Below are positions 32,501 through 43,160 of a stretch of DNA of 64,000 bases, piece after piece (positions within the stretch are counted from its first letter, which is position 1; every line of letters starts with the position of its first letter). The notes under the pieces are model-generated. The model saw only the letters and a list, made by a program, of their open reading frames with translations. It searched no databases and was not told the DNA's origin. The stretch is taken from positions 16,229,288 to 16,293,287 of the forward strand of contig OY986969.1 in NCBI GenBank assembly GCA_963920575.1, written 5' to 3'. The DNA comes from Narthecium ossifragum. Lineage: Eukaryota > Streptophyta > Magnoliopsida > Dioscoreales > Nartheciaceae. A program made the translations under genes and the position numbers.

Positions 32501-33408
32501 TTAAATGACCATTTACTTGTTTGAATGGATTCCTTTGTTGAGCTGCAATCTTATACTGTTTATCAATTGCCTACTGTGAAAACCATCCCCATTCAATTTT
32601 TTCATCCATAAAGAAAGCATAAAGCTATATATCCAAATAAGCTCAAAGTTTATTTTTTATCATGAATTAGGCTACCATGTTATGATAGTCCTCAGTCACT
32701 TGTCCTTCGAGATTGTACAATAAGCTGCGACTATCATTTGTCTATTGCAGAAAAATGAACCAACTTTAGACTCAGAGGAGGAGAGCGAGGAGGAGGATGA
32801 GAATATAAAACTTGATGATAATTCTGATGATGATGGAACATCTGACACAGAGTCGGAAGAAGAGGAGTAGCCCTGAACAAATTAGGATGGAATTTAGGTC
32901 ATTGGAACTTGATTTTACGCAAACTCTGTATGTTGTAGTTAATGATGATGTAAATAATAGCCATACTATTTAACAGCAGACTAGATTTCTGCGGATTATG
33001 ATGTTAACTGATTGTCTAGTACTGTAATTTGATTTTTCACATTGTTCAACCATGTCAAATGTGTTGTTGCTTCACCTGAGATGATGGATGAAATTAGTTG
33101 GGGTGTTTTCACCGTTGGCAAACCCTTTTCTGCCTGTCAATTTTTTACTTTCACTACTTGTGCAGGATTTGCCCCACAGATTGCCACCTATGGAGAAAAT
33201 GAGGTTTGGAAAGAAGATTATTCTTCTTCAGGATCCATCAATGAGACTCTGGCCCGTAATTTACTACGAAAACACGGAGATTACACGCTTAATTGGTGGT
33301 TGGAAAGATTTTGCAGTTGCAAACAAACTTCAACCAGGAGATCTTTGCGAGTTTGTTGGTATCAACGATCCAGAGCCGAAGTTTAAAGTCCAATTCTCCA
33401 AGAAGTAG
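29541..33408 (+). CDS. B3-domain transcription factor, multi-exon
   Basis: The exon model joins in phase: 29541-29639, 30596-31652, 32056-32154, 32308-32471, then either 32751-32870 (stop) or 33166-33408 (stop). All junctions are GT-AG with consistent phase. Exon 1 opens MGMELGWKTK and starts the first B3 domain (SFFKVMIGDFREVL), completed in exon 2 (HIPPQVARSLRCLLNQYVFL, GWDVFVSDHSIDVGELLVFQ). A long hydrophilic middle follows, rich in Lys, Ser and Asn. The last exon encodes a second B3-like unit (KIILLQDPSMRLWPVIY, GWKDFAVANKLQPGDLCEFV). B3 proteins bind DNA in the nucleus; the layout resembles REM-type B3 genes. All exons are open, so I regard it as the one probably intact host gene here. 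Its target is unknown. Confidence 0.82.
29712..30198 (+). repeat. Intron 1 tandem duplication, copy 1 with decoy exon
   Basis: This is a near-identical copy of 30199-30616, with about 60 bp extra. It ends with TTTATGCAG followed by CACAGACCACCCCAAGTTGC (30170-30189), a mutated version of the true exon 2 start at 30596. Splicing to this decoy gives a short out-of-family peptide that soon stops. Confidence 0.85.
30199..30616 (+). repeat. Intron 1 tandem duplication, copy 2 with functional acceptor
   Basis: Second copy of the duplicated intron segment. It supplies the polypyrimidine tract and the ATGCAG acceptor used for exon 2. Confidence 0.85.
31711..31944. mobile_element. Hairpin MITE in B3 intron 2
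   Basis: Ends ATCGGTTGTCAA and TTGACTACCGAT form terminal inverted repeats that continue through GATTCTT and ATCTATCC. The interior repeats ATCGGTAG / CTACCGAT many times. ATGCCACCT occurs on both sides (31702-31710 and 31945-31953), consistent with a 9 bp target duplication as left by Mutator-type transposases. Confidence 0.65.
32751..32870 (+). CDS. Alternative terminal exon of the B3 gene: acidic tail
   Basis: A TCTATTGCAG acceptor precedes 39 codons and a TAG. The encoded tail is strongly acidic (DSEEESEEEDEN, TSDTESEEEE). It is in the same phase as the downstream B3 exon, so one transcript can carry only one of the two endings. Confidence 0.6.
   Translation, partial: KNEPTLDSEEESEEEDENIKLDDNSDDDGTSDTESEEEE
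33166..33408 (+). CDS. Alternative terminal exon of the B3 gene: second B3 domain
   Basis: The acceptor TTGTGCAG is followed by 80 codons starting DLPHRLPPMEKMRFGKKIIL and a TAG. It includes GWKDFAVANKLQPGDLCEFV, a conserved B3 signature. To be used it must be joined directly to exon 4, skipping the exon with the stop at 32868-32870. Confidence 0.65.
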   Translation, partial: DLPHRLPPMEKMRFGKKIILLQDPSMRLWPVIYYENTEITRLIGGWKDFAVANKLQPGDLCEFVGINDPEPKFKVQFSKK

Positions 33409-33703
33409 AAACTCCCAGTGCTATCTTTTTTATTCCTTGCTTCTACGGGCTTCCTAATCATGGTTCATGCTGCTTGTATACTTGGAAAAATCACTGCCTT
33501 TCTCCATGGATGTGTCACTCTGTTCATCTTAATATAACCGTTGTTGATGTTATGGTATATTGATGTGATGGTGTAACACTGGTATTATAGACAAAGTTGT
33601 TTTATATGTATGTTCTTAATATGGATTCAAGCAAATCTTGTCCATCATATTCTTTGGTGGAAGCGTTGGTTTGGATTATCTGCGAAGAAGATTGGCGTAC
33701 CAT
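33409..33703. other. B3 gene 3' untranslated region and spacer
   Basis: AT-rich sequence without ORFs, following the stop of the B3 gene and ending at the next LTR. Confidence 0.5.
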
Positions 33704-34777
33704 TGTTAGCCAAAATAATGACTAATCAATCAATGATTGACATGTCACTATAATAAATATGATCGACAGCCTTTCCAATCTAATTGGGCGCTGTTGTTCT
33801 AAGTTAAGCAGGAGATCATCGACCAAAAGAAGGAAGCTATCATCTAAGAACGATGATAACCTTTGCATAAGGAAGTCATCGGCCAAGGGCGATGATGATC
33901 TAAAGACAAGAATGTTATCAACTAAGAACGATGAAGACATGTACAAGAAGAGAGCATCGGCCAAGAAAGATGACATTGTAATATAGGAAAGCTCATCAAC
34001 CAGACGCAACCGTCATCGACCAAACCATGATGTGGAGAAACGAGAAAACATCGGAGAACATAGGACACGTGGTTTATTAAGAGTGGAAGATGGAAGATAA
34101 TAGAGAACGTGTTGAGTGAAAGTTATCAAGCAGTTAAACCGCTCTAATATAAATAGTCTTCTCTTTCATCGTGGAATCTCTCTCGCAAAACATCTATCAT
34201 AGAGCCTACGTGCCTGAGTTCTTTGTTTTCAGAATGTTTCCTTTTTCATGTAAGTTAACTTTGTTCAATGAAATGATTATGCAATCTTTAGTTTCTCTTT
34301 TCTGCATAATGTAGTTTAAGTTAGTGTTCTTAGATAGTTTCTGTTGGATCAAATCTTTTAAAATGCTTTCTTTATCCTTTTCCTTAGAAACTTTCTTTAC
34401 TGTTTTCTTTAGATTAGTTTAATTTAAGAGCTTTAATATTTTAATCTAGATTAAGTTAAGCAATAGGTTTAAATTCATATTAACCTTGATTTAGTAATTT
34501 AGGATGATCTTTACTAATTCCTAGTTAATTTAGCAGTTTAAGATAATTTTCCTATTTTCAATAGATTAATTTAAGCTTAATTTAAGTTTAATCTAGATAA
34601 TTATTCTTTATTAAATTATTAAGTTAGGTACAATCTAGGTTTCCAATTAACTTGATACCTCTATTCGAACTAAGTTTGAAGGAGTTGGACCGTATCACAA
34701 TCTTATGATTTCTTAAGTGTTAGGTAAATTTGACTTTGACCATTTGACCGGTCAGCGATTAAATTTTCAAGCTAACA
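33704..34777 (+). mobile_element. LTR with TGTTAG/CTAACA ends
   Basis: Starts TGTTAGCCAAAATAATG and ends TTTCAAGCTAACA. The TATA box TATAAATA is near 34149. The U3 part (33805-34030) repeats TCATCGACCAAG and AACGATGA in alternation. Flanks ACCAT and GCCAT differ at one base, so it may be a solo LTR or the 5' LTR of the following gypsy fragment. No standard primer site is seen after it. Confidence 0.6.
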
Positions 34778-34784
34778 GCCATTC

Positions 34785-35035
34785 TTGGTGACAGATAGGC
34801 CTTATGGTGTCTTTTTATTCAAGTTTGCAAATGAGAACAAACCTTATAGCTGGGAAAACCTTATAGCTGATCAACTGGGGCCTTGTTTTCTTTCTACTGC
34901 TTCGGACTTCTCACGGGTGCCAGTGTGGGTGCAAATGCCAGAGCTACCCAATGATTTAGGTGAACGACATTTGCTACTGATTATTGCTTCTACGGTGGGA
35001 CAACCTCTGGCTATTGACGCATCTACACAGTTTTT
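34785..35035 (+). pseudogene. DUF4283-like gag fragment
   Basis: The frame reads RPYGVFLFKFAN and then DFSRVPVWVQMPELPNDLGE with LLLIIASTVGQPLAID. This pattern resembles the DUF4283 domain found in gag-like proteins of plant LINEs and in some host zinc-knuckle proteins. The fragment is joined directly to an Asn/Gly/Gln-rich gypsy gag region. Its origin is uncertain. Confidence 0.45.
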
Positions 35036-36562
35036 ATGCCAGAATAATAATTTCCCGTTCAATGGCCAAAACGTCGGTCAAAACAATAATATGGGTGGCC
35101 AAGGCCAATGGTTTGAACAGAATAACTCTGGCCAATTAGGTGGCCAGTATGAAAGAATTTTTATGGCCAGAAAATGGGCGATATCCCTTATCAGAACAAT
35201 TATCGACCTTATAAAGCACCTCCATATAATGCTTGACCACAAAACGAGCAGTATGATCAAGTCTATTATAACCCTCTTTATAACCCGGTCGATGTTCTAC
35301 GAGAGCAAGTGGCTGAAATATTACAAGAACAAATAGGTTTAGGACGACCAGCTACTCGTCCAACTTATAGAAAACCTTATACTGATTGGGTCGATCAGAT
35401 GAATCCATTTCCTAGGAACTATAAAGTTCTAGAGTTCACTAGTATCTCTGGTGTGGACGAGACGTCAACTATTGAACATATAGGAAAATTCTCCATGCAA
35501 TGTGGAGAAGTGAACGATTTTGTAAAATTAAGGTTATTTCCGAACTCTTTGTCAGGAGTAGCTTATTCATGGTTCATTAAATTGTCGTCCAAATGTATAC
35601 AAAATTGGCTGCAAATGGAACATGCTTTCAATTCACAATTTTATAAGACAGAACCAGAGATCACAATGGCCAATTTAGCTCAACTAAGGCAACGACCAAA
35701 TAAGGATGTGGAGTCGTTCTTACAAAGGTTTAAGAGAGCGAGGAGTAGGTGTTTTATTCCCTTGCCTGAGAAGGAATTTGTAAAATCCGCTCAAAGTGGA
35801 TTAGCCTTTGAACTTAAGAAGAAATTCCAAGATAGGGACTTTATCAATCTCTTTTAATTGCAAACTAGTGCCATACGCTATGAGCAATTATTAAGAGAAG
35901 AAGATCAAATAAAATCGTCCTCACAAGGAACCTATTATAAAGATTTGAACTATGAAGTTAATCAGGTTGGTGAAGTTGATGAGTAGTGTTTCAGTATGGA
36001 CGATGTTTGTTTGGTTGAATTGTTAAAGGGTAAACCTTATATATGTAAAGCACTTGCAAGGCTTGAGCGAGAGCTTAAGGGTAAAGAAGTTGTAAAAGAC
36101 GGTACACGTCAAATAAGAAAGTTTTCATCTGATATTTCAAAGGGCGATCAAATATTTCATCAATTATTGAAAGATAAACAAATCAAATTGATCGATGGAC
36201 ATGCTATGTGAAACTCTGATCAAATTAGGGGTAAAAGATATTGTAAGTTGAATAATGCTTGGTCACATCACACTAATAGTTGTTTGATTTTCCGTAATGT
36301 GTTACAGGATGCCATTGATTCCGGCAGGATCAGTTTTTCTGCTAAAGATAAAGGTACAAGAGTTGACACCGATCCTTTTCCAAAGAATGTGGAAGCTGCA
36401 ATGGTGTTGACTGACGTTGCCAATCTTAAGCTACCAAAGTTTAAGATTGTGATAGATGGAGCTCAGGACGTTGAGCGTCCTCCAGTGTTCACCAGACTTA
36501 GCAAGGACAAGGGCAAGCGGTCTATTGAAGTTGGACAGCGTGGATTATGTCGGAGATGTTAG
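35036..36562 (+). pseudogene. Tat-lineage gypsy gag
   Basis: An N/G/Q-rich leader (NGQNVGQNNNMGGQGQW) precedes a retrotransposon gag domain at 35309-35857, with FTSISGVDETSTIEHIGKF, LFPNSLSGVAYSWF and FNSQFYKTEPEITMANLAQL. After a stop at 35857 the sequence continues in other frames: FSSDISKGDQIFHQLL, then AWSHHTNSCLIFRNVLQDAI and a VDTDPFPKN motif near 36366. These last motifs are characteristic of the spacer between gag and protease in Tat elements. Several stops and frame changes make it inactive. Pol continues at 42641 after an insertion. Confidence 0.8.
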
Positions 36563-37082
36563 CAAGACGCTAATCATCCAGTGGCCCCAAAGATCGGCCA
36601 GCAATTTATCGACCGTCCATGTATGATCGCCCACAAGCTCCTAGAAGTTTTCTACCCCAACCATATAAACCAAACAGATGGTATAACTACAACTATTAGA
36701 CTCGTCACACGGTGCCCGTGGAAGTGATGATCGGGACTCAGTATCGGCGATACCAGAAGAAGTGTGGACAGATGATGAGGGGCAAGCAAGCTCAGGAAAG
36801 CAGTCAGGACCAGACTGAAGACACTGAGGAGTTTGAGTAAAATATCACTGGCTCCAAGGCAATAGAGTCTTCCAAGAGTAAGTTTTATCATCCAAAAAAG
36901 GACGATGATGGTGAAGACGGAGGGAACCGAGTCATTAAGTTTGGGACGCTCCCGTCTGTCATCGTCAACCACTACATTTTACCTAGTAGACTTGGACAAC
37001 AATGTCCAGTCAAGAGTGACTCTGATATATCCGATAGGGTCGACGACCACGAAGTGTCAGCCATTTTGGTCGATGAGAGCGT
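36563..37082 (+). pseudogene. Tat gypsy protease-region remnant
   Basis: In changing frames one reads NRVIKFGTLPSVIVNHYI and later DDHEVSAILVDESVD, stopped by an LTR at 37083. The usual aspartate motif of the protease is not visible. It links the gag at 35-36.5 kb to the pol at 42.6 kb. Confidence 0.55.
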
Positions 37083-37775
37083 TGATCGCTTACAAACGCG
37101 TCGTTAAAAACGTTGCAAACTCAATCAAGAATAAAATTTATAAACCCTTATTCAAAATACTAAACTATGGGGTAAAATGTGATGAAATACAGGATCGAAC
37201 CACAGGGAAAACTTTGATTACGAAGGAGAAATCAGAATTAAATCTCGGAACTCTAAATCTAAAGCAAAAAGGATTGATTTGGGTTTTAGAAACTTATTAA
37301 TGAAAACTAATTAAGAAAGCGATGTAAAAAGATTGAAATATATTAATGAGAGAAAACCTAGGGATTACTCAATCCACTTTAATTTCACTTCATGTATTCT
37401 CTAGTTATCCTCTTGTTTTCTTATCTAGACATTATAGATTCACAACATCTTAAGCTTACATGAATCCCTAAAAGAAGGAGAGTGTTTTCTAAAGGCATAT
37501 TTTATCTTCGATTAGCATAGATTGTCTTCGGGGTAACCTTAGCACAAGCTATCATCACTAAGCATAAAATATCTCATCGGTCATTCACAAACCACATAAA
37601 AATCATCCTATAGATCTCTACCATCAATCACCGAAATCAGGTAGGACTAAAAATACGTCAAGGAACTCTGTTCCCTCAACTCTTTTATCATTAAAACCAA
37701 ATCTATAAGATCATGTCCAGAAAAATAATACAAGATTTAACTAGAAAAATACAAGAAAGATCTACTAAAGCTTCA
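37083..37775 (-). mobile_element. Truncated Athila-like LTR, 3' half
   Basis: On the minus strand it ends GCGTTTGTAAGCGATCA at 37083, as do the related LTRs (58239, 41593, 46272). The U3 half is missing; similarity to the LTR at 46272-47698 stops near 37775. Confidence 0.75.
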
Positions 37776-37913
37776 TGAGATGGTGATCATCAACCTTCCT
37801 CCATCATCCCATTTTTACTCTGTTCTTCCTCTGTTTTCCCAAGTTTCCATCGTGTCCATCGTTGTTCACGTTCCTTCGTCTTCTACCACTCAGCCAGAGA
37901 ACTGACTTCTGAG

Positions 37914-38429
37914 ATGTCTCAATCGAGCCAATCCTCCTACTATTCTGATGATAGTCCGCCCCACTCCCCGATGTCCGACTTCGCACCTGGATCTCCAATG
38001 TCGCAAGCGTCGTGGTTCTCCTCCGATGAGGACTCGATGAGCACTGCCGATTCTCCAACACCACCATCGCCACCCACAATCTTATGTTTTCCGCCTAGAG
38101 TCCGGTCTGAAGACGATGCACCTGGTGATTCTTCTGACGCCTATCCTAATGGTTTTGAGTTCTATGGGCCGTTACCTCCAGTAGATTTGCTTGCCCGCAT
38201 TGTTTATGATATTCAGCATGCTCCAAACCTTGACGATGGTTGGGTCTCCTTCGAGAGTCCCAGCGGTTCAAAGCTCGTCGTCCCGCCACGTTCCTTCATT
38301 GATCCTGCTCTTCTCACTCCTCCTGATTCACCGTACGCTTCAGATGATCCTGACCGTCCGTTGACCCCGATGTCAAGTGATTATGATTCTGATGACGAAG
38401 ATAACGAGGATGAGACGGATGACGACTGA
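37914..38429 (+). CDS. Acidic Ser/Asp/Pro-rich ORF of non-autonomous gypsy
   Basis: A 171-residue open frame begins MSQSSQSSYYSDDSPPHSPM, is rich in Ser, Pro and Asp, and ends in an acidic tail (DSDDEDNEDETDDD). Short modules of S-P-M, S-D-D and P-T-P recur. A central block with FEFYGPLPPVDLLARIVYDI and DDGWVSFESPSGSKLVVPP looks folded. I do not recognise a family. It sits between a truncated LTR and the 3' internal region, so it is element-encoded or captured. Confidence 0.5.
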   Translation: MSQSSQSSYYSDDSPPHSPMSDFAPGSPMSQASWFSSDEDSMSTADSPTPPSPPTILCFPPRVRSEDDAPGDSSDAYPNGFEFYGPLPPVDLLARIVYDIQHAPNLDDGWVSFESPSGSKLVVPPRSFIDPALLTPPDSPYASDDPDRPLTPMSSDYDSDDEDNEDETDDD

Positions 38430-39391
38430 AGAGTTTTGCTGACTTAGTTTCTTTAGGACTCTCTTAGTGGTTGGTTGTTTTTCTAGTTTTCTTTTATCGT
38501 GGTGAGATGGTTTGCTATAGAGATGCTTGAGCAGTGAGCTTTTATTTTGGATTAGATTTTATATGTTACTTTGGATTCATGTTGATGTCGGAACATCATT
38601 GTTTATGCTTAATAAAGCCATAGGATCTTCTGCCAATTGTTCCCATTATACCTTTCCGCTTTCCTTTGGCTTTATTTCTCATTCTCTTACATTTGATCTT
38701 TTGGAAAGGTGTATTTTATGGCAGGTGTTCCTCTGGAACTCATTAAGGGGCACATGTTGGAATTCTTTTATAGATCAATCAGGGGGTGATTCTTCGGTCT
38801 TTATATATGCCTCTAATGTTTTATGGTGATTTCTATGGTTTTATTTGTTTAATCTCTTCTAGAGACATAAAGTCATTCAATGATGACGTATTCTTCTTAT
38901 GGGCGGTGTGATGGTCGTCTTTTATGCAAGCCAACTACTTATGACGCAATATTTACGGTGATCTCTACCCTTTTTCCTTGCTTTATTTTTATGACTTAGT
39001 GTAATTGGGGACAATTACATTCAAGTTGGGGGGTAGATTCTAGGAATTTAATTTTTATACATCCCTTGAAATATGACAAAAGAATGAAATTATGATATGA
39101 TTTGACAAAGAAGCATGTTTTAGAAATTTATCTGATGAATTATGTTGAGACTTGTATGCCATATAAGGAATAGTAAATTTTGCTATGCATGACACTATTT
39201 CTATACTTTAACACTTTTACCATGATTTAAGGATAACTTGACATATCCTAATGCACATGTTCACTTCCAGATGTTAAGGGGTTGATATTAGATTCTAAAC
39301 ATGATACTAGGATAGATTTACAATTCTATGTCATAGCACAGAAAATACATGAACAAATGCAATTATCTGAGTATGCGAAAAAAAAAAGAAA

Positions 39392-39650
39392 AAAGATTTT
39401 CAACTTAGTAACCGGACAGCGTGCCTAGCCAGCATGGTGTTCGCGTAAAACGGTTGGATTTCTTAAAAAAAAAATAGATTTTCAACTTAGTAACCGGGCA
39501 ACGTGCCTACCCAGCATGGTGTTCGCGTAAAACGATTGGATTTCTTAAAAAAAAGAAGGGTTTCATACTTAGTAACTGGGCAAGGTGCCTAACAAGGTGT
39601 GTTGTTCGCGTAAAACAGTTGAAATTCCTCATGAAAAAAATGAATAAAAA
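39392..39650 (+). repeat. Three-copy ~80 bp minisatellite
   Basis: Three consecutive units contain CTTAGTAACCGG, GTGCCTA and GGTGTTCGCGTAAAAC. The related element at 61080-61145 has only one unit. Confidence 0.85.
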
Positions 39651-40155
39651 CAGATATTGCTATGTGATTAGTGGAAGATATGTGCTTGGATAGAAGTGTG
39701 ATCTTGAATAGTTGAAGTGTTTAGATATAATTGATGCTCTGAAGCATATGGAACCCCATTCACACACAGGAGTGTTAAAGTTATTTTTAATCATGATTAA
39801 ATATGTTGAAGTGTTGGAAATATATTATGACATGTTTTGATTTACCATATTTTTATGTGACTGTGAGTTGAAGGATGAATTCATGGATATGATTTCTATT
39901 TCATGCATTAGAGTTGATGAATATTATGATGGATTTCTAATGATCTACTTAAGGGATTGTATAGATGTTTGTGGGTGTCATCCCTGAAAACCCTCAGTAG
40001 ACTATAACTGCTCCACTGGGGTAACCCAGGGGTTTAAAGGCTTGTTACACATGCTAAGTACAATCGTGAGACCTACGAAAGTGGATAGTTAGCTTTATTG
40101 TTTTCTCTTTATATTTTCTTTGCTCGAGGACTAGCAAAGTGTAAGTTGGGGGGTA

Positions 40156-41593
40156 TGATGAGTCACTAAATATTCATACTTAAACCCCGTAATTTACATT
40201 TATTAGCCTGAGAGTATTTGTATTTGATAGCTTGTTAGTTGATTTCAGGTTTAATCATGCTTTGAGAAGAAATGCAAGAAAATGCTTAATATTCTGAAAT
40301 ACACTGTTCTGTTGACTGTTAGCATAATATTCACCAGAAATTATTCTTATGTCAAAATATTATGAAATTTTGGTGACATCGAGAATACATCAAGATGTAC
40401 AACTTTCATGTTGGACACTTTCAGAGATTCCTGATGGGTTGATAGCAGGTTTGAAGAAGATGAAGATATTTAGCTGCTGGAAGACTGGTCCGTCGATGCA
40501 CAGGAGAATATTCGCCAAATATTCTAGATAAGTCCAAATATTGTAAACGCTTCGGGAGAGGATAGAATACTTCCAAATCTACATCTTTCGCGTTGGACTC
40601 GTTCCCAAATTCTGGACGGGTTGAACCCAGGCGCGATTGGAAGAAGCCGCCAGGGTTGAACCAGGAATCCGAGTTGCACTTGAGGTCTAACTAAACCCTA
40701 AAACCCTAATCCGGGATTTAAGATATAAAAAAGGGTTTTGTGGCTGGAAAACGGGGAGGCCCCATAGAGAGAAAAGAGAGAACTAGGGTTGGGAGGGTTC
40801 TATGGAGAAGATGGAGCTACAACGTGGATCCCAATCGTTCTTCATCGAATACATGGATCTCAAAAGATGAGTGGCTAAACTCTTTACTTAGGCATCTCAT
40901 GAAGCTTTGGTGTAGCTTCTTTGTATTTTCTAGTTTTATTCTTGTTATCTTTTCAAAAACATGATCTTATGAATATGGTTTTATTTTATAAAGAGTTGAG
41001 GGAACAGAGTTCCTCGACGTACATTCAGACCTACTTGATTGCTGTGCTTGATGGTAGAGATTCGTAGGATGGTTTTCATATTGCTTTTGTGTATGCCTTT
41101 GAGATACTCTATGCTAGATGAAGATAGGTTGTACTCAGATTTAGTTCAAAGACAATCTATGCTAAGTTTGGATAGGTTATGCCTTAGGGAAACAAGTGCA
41201 TTAATTAAGGGATTCATGTAAGCTTAAGAAGCTGTGAATTCATAATGTCGAGATAAGAAACAAGAGGATAATTAGAGAATACAGGAAGTGAAACTAAAGT
41301 GGATTGAATAATCCCTAGGTTTTCTCTCATTGATTTATCCCAACCTTTTCATTGTTTTTTTTTCCAGTAGTTTAATTCCTTAGATAACAAAACCATTGAA
41401 ACTCCTTTTCTTTGTCTTAGGACTTGAGTTTAGAGATTTAATTTGATTTCTTCGTTTGTTAAACAAACTTTCCCTGTGGTTCAACTCCGGATCTCACCAT
41501 TGTTCTACGTTTGTAGAGTAGTATTGATTGAAGGATTATAAATTCTAAATTGCGTTTTGCATACGTTTTAACGACGACGTTTGTGAGTGATCA
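40156..41593 (+). mobile_element. Athila-like 3' LTR (TGATGAGTCAC family)
   Basis: Starts TGATGAGTCACTAAATATTC and ends GTTTGTGAGTGATCA; preceded by a G-rich polypurine tract. TATA (ATATAAAA) is at 40733-40740. It is similar over its length to the solo LTR at 46272-47698 (opposite strand). Confidence 0.85.
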
Positions 41594-42640
41594 AAAAGCC
41601 ATTTGAAAATACCCCTCAGCCACTAAGAGATCGATCTCTCTTCCAGAGAAGATCGATCTTCTTAGTGCATGAGAGAAAACTCGTCCCTGTCAACCGAAAG
41701 AGATCGATCTTCTCCACCAGAACGATGGATCTTCTTCGTGACATGGGAGAAAACTCATCCCTGTCAACCAAAAGAGATCGATCTTCTCCACCAAAAGGAT
41801 CGATCTTCTTCGTGACATGGAACCCGCCATACCAGCCTAAGCAAGGATCGATCTTCTCCAACCGAAGGATCGATCCTGCTCGGGTTGGGCCTGACGCGCC
41901 CCACAAGGGATCGATCTTTCCTCAAGAGAGATCGATCCGAATGAGTTCTCCGGCGGCCGGACTGCGAGAAATACCGCCAGAAAACACAACCAAACCCCCC
42001 AAAACTCTGGGATCTGGTAGAACAAGGGACCACGAGTCCAAAACCGGTGAGATCATGGGAAACAAACATGTATTTAAACGGATCTAAGCAAAAGATCACA
42101 AACAAACCGGAAAACTCCAAAACCCCGAAAGATTGTAGGTAGGATCCCTACCTAAGCAATAGAAGCTTCAATCCTAGCTGATAGGTATTGGATGGTCCTC
42201 AACTCCTTCAAAATCAACAGATCTGAGCTCAAGATCCACGGATTTCAAAAGGGATTCAAGAATAGAGTTGTGTCCGCTTTACAGGCAAACAAACCGACCT
42301 ATGAATGATCGATATTTCCTGAGAGAAAGATCGATCCTTCATGACGATCACACCTTGACTTTCTGGCACAAGGAGATCGATCTCTTAGTCAAAGGAGATC
42401 GATCTCTTAGCCAAAGAAGATCGATCTTATTTGTCCAGAAAGCTAAACTTGGGCAAGAACTCAAGCCCAAGCCCGGATCTTTCGATCCCGGATCCCACTA
42501 ACCATTCTAGCCAAATATTACCACAAACATAGTCAGTGTGTGCACACGCGAGTGTGAAACAAGCCGACAATGCATAATTTACCAAATTTCCCTTGCGGTC
42601 TACAACGACCCACAGGAGTAGAGGGACGGATCCTCACAAA
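41594..42640 (-). mobile_element. Tekay-type LTR fragment, 5' part
   Basis: On the minus strand it starts TGTGAGGATCC at 42640 and includes the TCACACTCGCGTGTGCACAC block. The U3/R contains many GGATCGATCTT and AGATCGATC motifs. The 3' part is missing, and it abuts an Athila-like LTR at 41593 without a target duplication, so a deletion joined them. Confidence 0.75.
41625..42430. repeat. GATCGATC-rich stretch
   Basis: More than fifteen AGATCGATCTT-type palindromes occur, often as head-to-head pairs around short loops, inside the Tekay-type LTR fragment. Confidence 0.8.
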
Positions 42641-43160
42641 TCATGCCGCTATAACGGCCTTGAAAGCCAAATTAAAGGCTTATCAGGTAGAAATGTTCAT
42701 GGCACAATATATGAACGATATTGATTGTTTAAAAGAGGTCCGTCAAGAGGAAGAAGAAGAACTTCCTTATGGCAAACGTGAAAATATGCAAGCTGAAGAT
42801 CCCTTAGAAGAAGTTAACATCGGCGATGGAGAGGAACATCGTCCAACCTTCATCAGCAAACTTCTCGACCAAGATGTAAGGTATGAACTCAATGCCATTT
42901 TACGTTCATATAAAGATTGCTTTGCTTGGGATTATAAGGAAATGCCTGGCTTGGATAGAAATATTGTCGACCATGAACTTCCCACTCGACCAAATTTTAA
43001 GCCATACAAGCAAGCGCCAAGGCATTTTGCTTCTAATATAATCCCAGAGGTTAAGAAAGAAATTGAACGATTGTTAAATGCAAATTTTATCAGAACAACT
43101 AGATATGTATATATCTTTCAAACATACTGTCAGTTATGAAGAAAAATGGTAAACTTAGAG
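42641..43160 (+). pseudogene. Tat gypsy pol, start of reverse transcriptase
   Basis: The frame resumes as HAAITALKAKLKAYQVEMF and includes EHRPTFISKLLDQDVRYELN, CFAWDYKEMPGLDRNIVDHE and FKPYKQAPRHFASNIIPEV, typical of the Tat region ahead of reverse transcriptase, then FIRTTRYV. A stop follows near 43137, and the sequence reads KLR just before the LTR insertion at 43161. The last five bases TAGAG are the left target duplication. Confidence 0.85.

Larger units (their letters stand above)
37776..40155 (+). mobile_element. Internal region of non-autonomous gypsy element
   Basis: It is homologous over its right part to 60540-61678: TTTTTATGACTTAGTGTAATTG near 38985, the CGCGTAAAAC blocks, and GTGTAAGTTGGGGGG just before the LTR, which is the polypurine tract (40145-40153). 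It carries an acidic ORF (37914-38429). No gag, protease or polymerase is seen. Confidence 0.7.

Noticed and set aside
33805..34030. Regularly spaced TCATCGACC units as a CRISPR-like array
   Set aside because: Units are degenerate and of variable spacing, and lie in the U3 of a plant LTR upstream of a TATA box.
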